Shown here piece by piece: positions 1 to 5,745 of a DNA stretch of 10,829 nt. The notes beneath the pieces were generated by a model. That model was given only the letters and a program-made list of their open reading frames with translations, did no database searches and was not told where the DNA came from. A program made the translations under genes and the position numbers. The stretch's first letter is position 1. Each line of letters starts with the position of its first letter. The stretch is from Bacteroidales bacterium (lineage in GTDB: Bacteria > Bacteroidota > Bacteroidia > Bacteroidales > Muribaculaceae): assembly GCA_900752535.1 (NCBI GenBank), contig CAADVV010000419.1, positions 1-10,829 of the forward strand, given 5' to 3'.

Positions 1-355
1 CCAGTTCGTCATAGTCGGGGTCGCGGCAGAAGTCAACGTCCATTGTCTCATGCTCCACACCGTAGTAGGCGCACAGATCACGCCAGCGGCGTCCGAATGA
101 GCCTCCGACGATGACAAACGCTTTACCCTTGGCCGACACATAGTTGGTGACCACCGAGTCCATCGCTCCCGTGCCAGAGGCCGTGAAGATGATGGCGCGT
201 CCGCCGCGGCATCCCGCAAGCTCCAGAAGTCCCGCTTCGATTTCCTTGACTACGGCTGAAAAAGCCGCCGTGCGCATATAGGGTATCGGTGCGCCTCCGA
301 TGGCGCGTATATCCTCTTCTATCTCGCAGGGGAAGACATATGATTCAAATTTCAT
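1..355 (-). CDS. Class V PLP-dependent aminotransferase, N-terminal part (cut by window edge)
   Basis: I translated this from the ATG at 355-353 to the window edge: 118 codons with no stop, beginning MKFESYVFPC. It looks like the N-terminal third of a fold-type I, class V aminotransferase of the alanine-glyoxylate / phosphonate / ureidoglycine group. Residues 58-65 (TASGTGAM) match the glycine-rich loop that binds the PLP phosphate. Residues 84-91 (GGSFGRRW) match the family's G-x-FG-x-RW segment. The catalytic lysine lies further on and is outside the window, so neither activity nor substrate can be judged. The start is supported by lack of coding signal upstream and by a -7-like box about 25 bases before it. 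It diverges from the small gene at 501. Family assignment is fairly sure; the substrate is unknown. Confidence 0.85.
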   Translation of the reverse strand, partial: MKFESYVFPCEIEEDIRAIGGAPIPYMRTAAFSAVVKEIEAGLLELAGCRGGRAIIFTASGTGAMDSVVTNYVSAKGKAFVIVGGSFGRRWRDLCAYYGVEHETMDVDFCRDPDYDEL

Positions 356-380
356 AACTGCTCATGTTTTTTCTGATTTG

Positions 381-388
381 CAAATTTA
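381..388 (-). promoter_or_regulatory. Candidate Bacteroidota -7 box for the aminotransferase gene
   Basis: On the minus strand these bases read TAAATTTG, a full match to the Bacteroidota sigma-ABfr -7 consensus TAnnTTTG. The box sits 25 bases before the aminotransferase ATG. At the expected 19-base spacing the -33 position reads GTTC, which is a poor match to TTTG. The -7 match alone makes this plausible but not certain. Confidence 0.4.
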
Positions 389-500
389 GTGAATTTATCT
401 GAGTCGCGAACATTTGCCTCAGCGTTTGTTATAGATATACGGTCTCATAAAACATTTCTGAACGACCGGCGCAGGTCATTAAACTCCGCACATCTTTATC

Positions 501-755
501 ATGGTACCTCATAATCATCTCAGCCCCTCTGACCATGTCCGCATCACTGTTCAGGGTCCCCATGGCGGTAGCCATCCCTCGATTGAATCAGACGGTTTCA
601 ACAATGTGATGCAGGCTATCGTCACTGTCTGTGACACTTTCGGCCTGACGCCTGCCGATTTCGCCGACGACACTTTTCTCGTTGAGAATCTCACGCGCAA
701 CACCTCCGGTCGCTATCGCATCAATGCTCACGGCAATCTGAAGCTCGTTGTCTGA
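501..755 (+). CDS. Small hypothetical protein (84 aa) upstream of flavodoxin
   Basis: I do not recognise this protein. It is 84 residues, with no signal peptide, no membrane segment and a single cysteine (residue 44). The N-terminal third is rich in His, Ser and Pro (PHNHLSPSDH, then HGGSHP). The middle, about residues 33-50, looks like an amphipathic helix, and the end (SGRYRINAHGNLKLVV) looks like beta strand. The predicted fold is therefore small, soluble, mixed alpha/beta and cytoplasmic. Codon use resembles the neighbours. The gene lies 57 bases before fldA on the same strand, with no clear terminator between, so the two are probably co-transcribed. The ATG at 501 lacks a Shine-Dalgarno, as is usual in this phylum. 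It could still be a chance open frame, but its composition and placement argue that it is real. Confidence 0.6.
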   Translation: MVPHNHLSPSDHVRITVQGPHGGSHPSIESDGFNNVMQAIVTVCDTFGLTPADFADDTFLVENLTRNTSGRYRINAHGNLKLVV

Positions 756-812
756 ACATTAGGCCTCTTCGGGGCGTTCTACCTTGAAGAATAATCATTA
801 ATTTCTCACAGT

Positions 813-1316
813 ATGAAAAAATACGGAATCTTCTACGGTTCAACCACCGGCGCCACTCAGGAAGTGGCCCGGAAGCTGGCTGATATTCTCGGCGTCGCTG
901 ACGCTGACGTGCATAATGTCGCAGACACAGCTCCCGACGCTGTCGCCGATTATTCGGTGCTTCTGCTCGGTTCCAGCACATGGGGTTCGGGCGACCTTCA
1001 GGATGACTGGTATGATTTCCTCAAAGGTCTCGAGGTCCTCGACCTTCATGACAAAAAAATCGCAATCTTCGGCGTCGGTGACGAGTCGATGAGCGACACG
1101 TTCTGCAACGCTGTCGGCATCATCTACAAAGCGCTCCAGCCAACCGGAGCCACTTTCATTGGCGCTTTCCCCGACAATGTCTACACGTTTGAGCACACCG
1201 AGGCTGATCAGGACGGCGTGGCCGTCGGACTCCTTCTCGACCAGACCAACCGCCCCGACCTGACTGAAGACCGTCTGAAAGCCTGGGCTGACGAAGTAGC
1301 CGCCCAGTCGAAATGA
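813..1316 (+). CDS. fldA: Long-chain flavodoxin
   Basis: Flavodoxin is a cytoplasmic FMN electron carrier that stands in for ferredoxin, often when iron is short, in low-potential reactions such as pyruvate:ferredoxin oxidoreductase. At 167 residues this has the usual size of the long-chain class. Residues 9-15 (GSTTGAT), after strand 1 (YGIFY), form the FMN phosphate loop. Residues 53-61 (GSSTWGSGD) are the 50s loop, with Trp57 in the flavin-stacking position. Residues 87-102 (GVGDESMSDTFCNAVG) are the 90s loop. That loop appears one residue short compared with the Escherichia coli FldA motif, and Met93 stands where a flavin-stacking Tyr is usual. The C-terminal half, including the extra long-chain segment (about 115-140), is intact. 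The gene follows the 84-residue gene by 57 bases and ends before a strong hairpin, so it probably closes a two-gene transcript. No SD precedes the ATG. Confidence 0.96.
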   Translation: MKKYGIFYGSTTGATQEVARKLADILGVADADVHNVADTAPDAVADYSVLLLGSSTWGSGDLQDDWYDFLKGLEVLDLHDKKIAIFGVGDESMSDTFCNAVGIIYKALQPTGATFIGAFPDNVYTFEHTEADQDGVAVGLLLDQTNRPDLTEDRLKAWADEVAAQSK

Positions 1317-1351
1317 TTGCTGCTCAACCGGACTGCTCCGCATGAACTAAT

Positions 1352-1389
1352 ACGGCGGAGGCGACGCTCTTTTGTGCCGCTTCCGCCGT
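1352..1389 (+). terminator. Hairpin terminator after fldA
   Basis: Bases 1352-1363 pair with 1378-1389: 12 pairs including one G-T, the outer eight being ACGGCGGA with TCCGCCGT. The loop is 14 bases. The hairpin starts 35 bases after the fldA stop. The T tract just after it is weak (TTGTC), with a run of six Ts about 17 bases on (1406-1411), so termination may be partial or factor-assisted. Confidence 0.65.
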
Positions 1390-1514
1390 TTGTCATATCC
1401 TCCCGTTTTTTCCATTTTTGACATTCTGAGCATTGAAACTGAAATAACGTTATATCTGCGAACGAAACAACTTACTTTCCACAGCTTCCGTAGGATAATT
1501 GCGCATTGCACCGC

Positions 1515-1545
1515 ATTGCGCATTTTAAATAATTCATTATCTTTG
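1515..1545 (+). promoter_or_regulatory. Bacteroidota-type promoter for the DUF6377-like regulator gene
   Basis: A -33 box ATTG (1515-1518), a 19-base spacer and a -7 box TATCTTTG (1538-1545) fit the Bacteroidota consensus TTTG-N19-21-TAnnTTTG, with a perfect -7 box. Transcription would start near 1552, giving a leader of roughly 45 bases before the ATG at 1598. The -33 box lies inside a pair of GCATTGC direct repeats (1503-1509 and 1513-1519), which could be a binding site. Confidence 0.7.
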
Positions 1546-1597
1546 TGGTGCATTATAAACACCACCTATTTTTTTTATCTCACTCCATCGTCACGCT

Positions 1598-3187
1598 ATG
1601 TCTCTCTTCCGTTTCATAATTGTGTCTCTGGCTGTTTCGTGGCTCTCGGCGATGTTGCCGGCTTCGGCTGCCATCACCTCCTCCGACATGGACAAAGCCC
1701 TGCGGGACCTCGACCGTGAGCTTGCCATACGCGACACATACCTCTCTTCACGTCAGAAGTATATCGACTCTCTGCTGGTACAGCTCCGACGCGTCGGAAG
1801 TGCCGCCCAGGCTTCTCCGGCCCTGATGCTCAGGCTCGGTGAGGCATACACGGCGTTCAATAACGACTCCGCTCTCCATTTCCTCGGTCGCGGCGTCGAC
1901 ATCGCCGGACAGCTCCGTCAGGACTCGCTTGCCACGGTGCTAAAGCTCCGTTATGCCACGCTCCTCCCGCTCGCCGGATTTTTCAACACCGCCATTTCCA
2001 AGTTCAATGAGGTTGACACAACCTCGATGAGTCCCTCTCTTCTGAAGCTTTACTACAGCTCCGGACGCCAGATGTATAGCTATATCGCCTCCTTCTTCAG
2101 CAACTATCCCGAAGAATACGAGCGCTATAACCGCCTCTCAAACCAGTTCCAGTCGCGTCTCGTCTCCATGCCCGACGACGGCTCCGCCCTCTATCGCCTC
2201 AATCAGGGCGAGTATTACTATCTCCATCAGGAGTTTAACAAAGCCGAAAATATTCTCTCGCAGCTGATTGGCGCCCTAAAGGATGACGACAACCTCTATG
2301 CCCGCGCATCCCATATGCTGTCGGGCATCGCACGCTCGCGCGGCGACCATAATGCCCGGATATTCTATCTCGCCCGTTCCGCCATAGCTGACATCCGCAG
2401 CGCCACCCTTGAGGTCACCTCGCTTCAGGAGCTTGGAACCCTCCTGTTCGAATCTGATGAAGTTTCGCGAGCAAACGAGTATCTCTCGGCCGCTCTCTCA
2501 AACGCCGTCGCCTGTCACGCCTCGCTGCGTGTTATCGAGACCTCCGAGGCCATGCCCCTGATTGCCTCGGCCCACGCCCGCGAGATTGACAATAACCGCC
2601 GCCTCCTCTTAGGCATCATGATGGTTCTTGTCGTGCTTCTCATAGGCCTCATCCTCCTGCTTTATTTCCTGCGTCGCGAGATGCGCCAGATGCACGCGCT
2701 CGAAGAGCGTCTGCGCGGTGCCAATAAGGTCAAGGAGGTTTATATCAGTCAGTTCCTGAAGCTGTGCTCCATCTATATGGACAAACTCAACAGTTTCTGC
2801 AAGATTGCCCACCGCAAGATTTCAACCGGCAAGGTCGACGACCTCTTCAAGATGACCCAGTCGGGCAAGTTTATCGAGGAGCAGAGCCGCGAGTTCTACG
2901 ATGTCTTCGACGATGCTTTCCTCCATATCTATCCTACATTCCTCGAGGATGTCAACCGTCTCCTGCGCGACGACGGCAAGATTGAGCTGAAAGAGGGCGA
3001 ACGTATGAATGCCGACCTCCGCATACTCGCTTTCATGCGCCTCGGCATCGAAGAGAGCGCCCGCATCGCCCAGGTGCTCAACTATAGCGTCTACACTATC
3101 TATACTTATCGCAACAAACTGAAAAACCGCGCCATTAACCGTGAGACGTTTGACCGCGACGTAATGAATATCGACTCGCTGGCCTGA
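1598..3187 (+). CDS. Membrane-anchored TPR / helix-turn-helix regulator, DUF6377-type
   Basis: This is a 529-residue single-pass membrane protein of a layout common in Bacteroidota. Residues 1-24 form a signal peptide (hydrophobic core 6-20, then PASAA). Residues 30-320 are helical and TPR-like, for example 196-225 (an ALYRLNQGEYYYLHQEFNKA helix pair), and should lie in the periplasm. Residues 336-358 are one strong membrane segment followed by RR. Residues 360-385 may be a coiled coil. Residues 385-529 form the cytoplasmic part, with a LuxR/sigma-4-like helix-turn-helix at about 476-512 (IEESARIAQVLNYSVYTIYT, then YRNKLKNR). The expected role is to sense a periplasmic signal and control genes from the membrane; no target can be read from the sequence. 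It has its own promoter. The start is fixed by the signal peptide. The family name is from memory of the architecture. It could instead be a TPR regulator of a related, differently named family. Confidence 0.85.
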   Translation: MSLFRFIIVSLAVSWLSAMLPASAAITSSDMDKALRDLDRELAIRDTYLSSRQKYIDSLLVQLRRVGSAAQASPALMLRLGEAYTAFNNDSALHFLGRGVDIAGQLRQDSLATVLKLRYATLLPLAGFFNTAISKFNEVDTTSMSPSLLKLYYSSGRQMYSYIASFFSNYPEEYERYNRLSNQFQSRLVSMPDDGSALYRLNQGEYYYLHQEFNKAENILSQLIGALKDDDNLYARASHMLSGIARSRGDHNARIFYLARSAIADIRSATLEVTSLQELGTLLFESDEVSRANEYLSAALSNAVACHASLRVIETSEAMPLIASAHAREIDNNRRLLLGIMMVLVVLLIGLILLLYFLRREMRQMHALEERLRGANKVKEVYISQFLKLCSIYMDKLNSFCKIAHRKISTGKVDDLFKMTQSGKFIEEQSREFYDVFDDAFLHIYPTFLEDVNRLLRDDGKIELKEGERMNADLRILAFMRLGIEESARIAQVLNYSVYTIYTYRNKLKNRAINRETFDRDVMNIDSLA

Positions 3188-3190
3188 GTT

Positions 3191-3874
3191 TCAGACTGTG
3201 GCCATAAAAGCAGCTATGGCGGCGATTATGCCGATCATGATTGCTCCGCCCCAAATGCTCAGGTTGTCCGCTACGGCCTGATTGTTTTCCTTCCCATCGG
3301 GCAGGTTGAGCTTCATCGTCGCTATGACATATCTTGAGAGCATTTGCATCAGATAACCGGCCGCGCCGCCTATGACAGCTCCCGCCAACAGGTCACCGGG
3401 GTAGTGTACGCCCAGATACATCCTTGAGTAGCAGTTGATTATCGCCCAGATTACCATTACTATCGTGAAACGCCTTGACCGTATGACAGGGCAGAGGAAC
3501 ATGACCAGCGCCCATGTGTTGGCTCCGTGACACGACGGGAACCCGTAGGGCCCACCGCGATATCCGTTGACCACGTGAATCATGGCCGACAGCGGATTCT
3601 CTAAGTTAGACGGCCTGAGGCGCGCGACCTCCGGACGTATCAGCGTCGCGCATATCTGGTCGGCCAGTGTGATGCTCATAGCTATCCCGACCGCCCACAC
3701 TACCGTGCGTCTGATGCCCTCCTTCTTTATCAGTATGGCTAACAGCACGGCATAAAACGGTATCCAGATAAACCGCCCTGTGGCGAGCCTGAAAAACTCG
3801 TCGAAATAGGCGTTGTGCATCGAATTGAAAAACAGCAGTATCTCGCTGTCAATCTGTCCTAAGCTTTCAATCAT
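3191..3874 (-). CDS. PAP2-family membrane phosphatase
   Basis: This is a 227-residue integral membrane phosphatase of the PAP2 (phosphatidic acid phosphatase type 2) family. Members dephosphorylate undecaprenyl diphosphate, phosphatidylglycerol phosphate, lipid A or similar lipids at the outer face of the inner membrane. The three signature motifs are present: C1 at residues 80-88 (RPEVARLRP), C2 at 113-116 (PSCH) and C3 at 150-161 (SRMYLGVHYPGD), with the predicted catalytic histidines at 116 and 157. C1 usually begins with Lys, but here it is Arg80. Hydrophobic segments at about 36-50, 57-77, 119-133, 136-150, 161-180 and 206-225 suggest six membrane helices. The last one follows a hydrophilic stretch (188-203) and is an extra beyond the core. 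The ATG overlaps the stop of the LtaS-like gene (ATGA), so this is the last gene of a three-gene operon. The exact lipid substrate cannot be told from sequence. Confidence 0.93.
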   Translation of the reverse strand: MIESLGQIDSEILLFFNSMHNAYFDEFFRLATGRFIWIPFYAVLLAILIKKEGIRRTVVWAVGIAMSITLADQICATLIRPEVARLRPSNLENPLSAMIHVVNGYRGGPYGFPSCHGANTWALVMFLCPVIRSRRFTIVMVIWAIINCYSRMYLGVHYPGDLLAGAVIGGAAGYLMQMLSRYVIATMKLNLPDGKENNQAVADNLSIWGGAIMIGIIAAIAAFMATV

Positions 3875-5745
3875 AGCTCCGATATGGTCTTATAGAGTGT
3901 CTGAAGATAGGCTTTGGCCCGTCTGAGGCGTGCTTCGCTCTCCGGGCCGTTGCTGTCTTCGGTGCGGTCTGCCGCTATATTATAGGTGACAGCCCCCTCG
4001 CGATCTATCAGCCCTATCAGCTCCGGCTCTGTCAGCCACGCAAAGTGGGGCAGACACGGATCGTTCAGGTCGTTGCCGAAGACAAACGCGTGCGTGTCGA
4101 GGCCGAGGAGAGCTAACAGTGTAGGGGCAATGTCGGGCTGCGACCCCGGCGTCTCTGACCTTACACCCTTCTGCGTCAGCGCGTTTCCGGCTATCACGAG
4201 CGGTATCCTGTGACGCTCCTCAAGCGTTTTCAGCGAGTCGCGCAGCGGCCATGTGCCGTAGTGGTCGGGCACAAATACAAACAGCGACGGGCGCCCTGTC
4301 GCGTTTGCGCGGTTATAGAATGCCGTCAGACACGAGTCTGTGAAACTCAGCGAGTTGGCGCGGTCGTTGTCTTTGAAACGCGTGTTTCTGTATGGCACCT
4401 CAAACGGCTCGTGCGAACTCGATGTCTGTATGACGGTCAGTCGCGGTCTGGCTTTTCCCTCAGGCAGCTCGCTAATGACGCGTTCAAAAAGCAGGTTGTC
4501 GTGTGCCCCCCATTTGCTCAGTTTCTCGCTGATGGCGAAGTCTTTGTCCGAAATTATCCGCTCAAACCCGCCGCTGACAAGAAACGCTAACATATTGGTG
4601 AAGTTGGCGTCGCCGCCATAATAATATGCGGTTTCGTATCCGCCCTGACGCTTTAGCTCTGAGGCCAGTGTCGGCACTTTCTCCGCTTTCTCCACCATTT
4701 TCATCAGCGACAGTGTCGGTTGCGACGCAAATCCGGCAATGACGGCAGGCAACGCGCGGTCGGTCCTGAAACTGTTGGCATAGAAGCGTGTCCATATGGC
4801 TCCCGTCGATGCTATCGAGTCGAGCCCTGTGGCTATCGCCTCGCCTCCGAGCGACGGCATTATGTGGCTTGAGAAACTTTCGAGTATTATGAGATAGATG
4901 TCGGGCCGGCGGTTGTTCAGGCTCAGCGTCTGTGTGGCTGTTGTGTCTGCCCCGGCCACGGGCGAGTGCATCCCGTCGAATATTCTCTGTGCCTCCTCCG
5001 GCTCCATATAGTTGAACTGGCTCCCGATGTCCTCCTGGTGTGACAGCGAGTAGAGCAGCGAGAAGGCCGGATTGACGGCCGCATGGTTGAGCCGCGGGTT
5101 CTGGCTGAAGTAGGCCCGGCTCAGGTTCATGGTCGAAACCGTGACGCCTCCCCTGATGGGTATGAACAGCGCTGCGCAGATGATTATGGCCGCCGTAGCG
5201 GCTCTGATGCGTCCCCGTCGTGTTGGCGCGGGAGTGACGGTTATCAGTTTCTGGCCGTACCATAGTCCGGTGTAGACGAGCACTGCCGTGACTATTGTGG
5301 CGGCGATGAGCAGAAGCGTCTGCCACAGCTCAACAGACGCCATGGCGGCTCCGGGCGACGTGGCGAAGTAGAACAGCGGCGTCGAGTCGAGTCTGAATCC
5401 CCAGTACCCGTAGAGCGTCAGGTCGAGCACGAATACTGCGGCTAACAGTGCCGAGATGATTGCGAGATAGACCTTAAGCACTGTCACGGTCCAACGTCGC
5501 GCGGTCAGCGTCGACGCTACGGTCAGCAGCGCCGGGATGACGGTGAGATACCCCCCCATGCTCATGTCCATGGCCAGGCCGTGGCCCAGTGCCGACAGGC
5601 TTTCGCCCGCCCCCTGGCCGATGGTTGACTGATAGATTGCTAAGAAGACCGCCCGATGCGCTTCAAACAGCAGCGTGAACATCGCGAATATCCACAGCGT
5701 GCGTGCCGCTGCGCTCGCTGCCGACGGCATTCGGGGCGTCTTCAT
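3871..5745 (-). CDS. LTA synthase-like membrane phosphotransferase (alkaline phosphatase superfamily)
   Basis: Numbering is from the ATG at 5745 (624 aa). An in-frame GTG directly before it (5748) is an equally possible start. Residues 18-200 hold about five membrane helices (18-37, 60-80, 88-112, 140-163, 183-198). Residues 281-560 form the periplasmic sulfatase-like catalytic domain of the LtaS/MdoB/phosphoethanolamine-transferase group. Visible metal and active-site elements are Glu289 in LILESFS, the predicted nucleophile Thr328 in SFRTDRAL, His445 in SSSHEPF, and Asp494-His495 in VPDHYG. LtaS enzymes take glycerol phosphate from phosphatidylglycerol, and relatives take phosphoethanolamine. 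Gram-negatives lack lipoteichoic acid, so the acceptor here is more likely a glycan or lipid of the envelope. The gene overlaps its neighbour on both sides (TGATG upstream, ATGA downstream), implying coupled translation with the PBP and PAP2 genes. Family is firm; donor and acceptor are unknown. Confidence 0.92.
   Translation of the reverse strand: MKTPRMPSAASAAARTLWIFAMFTLLFEAHRAVFLAIYQSTIGQGAGESLSALGHGLAMDMSMGGYLTVIPALLTVASTLTARRWTVTVLKVYLAIISALLAAVFVLDLTLYGYWGFRLDSTPLFYFATSPGAAMASVELWQTLLLIAATIVTAVLVYTGLWYGQKLITVTPAPTRRGRIRAATAAIIICAALFIPIRGGVTVSTMNLSRAYFSQNPRLNHAAVNPAFSLLYSLSHQEDIGSQFNYMEPEEAQRIFDGMHSPVAGADTTATQTLSLNNRRPDIYLIILESFSSHIMPSLGGEAIATGLDSIASTGAIWTRFYANSFRTDRALPAVIAGFASQPTLSLMKMVEKAEKVPTLASELKRQGGYETAYYYGGDANFTNMLAFLVSGGFERIISDKDFAISEKLSKWGAHDNLLFERVISELPEGKARPRLTVIQTSSSHEPFEVPYRNTRFKDNDRANSLSFTDSCLTAFYNRANATGRPSLFVFVPDHYGTWPLRDSLKTLEERHRIPLVIAGNALTQKGVRSETPGSQPDIAPTLLALLGLDTHAFVFGNDLNDPCLPHFAWLTEPELIGLIDREGAVTYNIAADRTEDSNGPESEARLRRAKAYLQTLYKTISEL

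Noticed and set aside
425..458. Possible plus-strand promoter for the 84-residue gene (TTTG at 425-428, then a weak CATTTC element)
   Set aside because: The -7 element misses two consensus bases and the spacer is about 22 bases. The transcript start for this gene remains unidentified.
462..479. Short inverted repeat GACC/GGTC upstream of the 84-residue gene as an iron-regulator site
   Set aside because: Only four pairs, and no resemblance to a Fur box that I could defend; chance is enough.
840..1343. Minus-strand open frame of the same length as flavodoxin
   Set aside because: It is the mirror of fldA codons. The flavodoxin motifs are unmistakable on the plus strand.
4562..5326. Alternative minus-strand frame of 254 codons inside the LtaS-like gene
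   Set aside because: It is a +1 shadow, rich in Arg and His, and overlaps conserved active-site sequence of the real gene.
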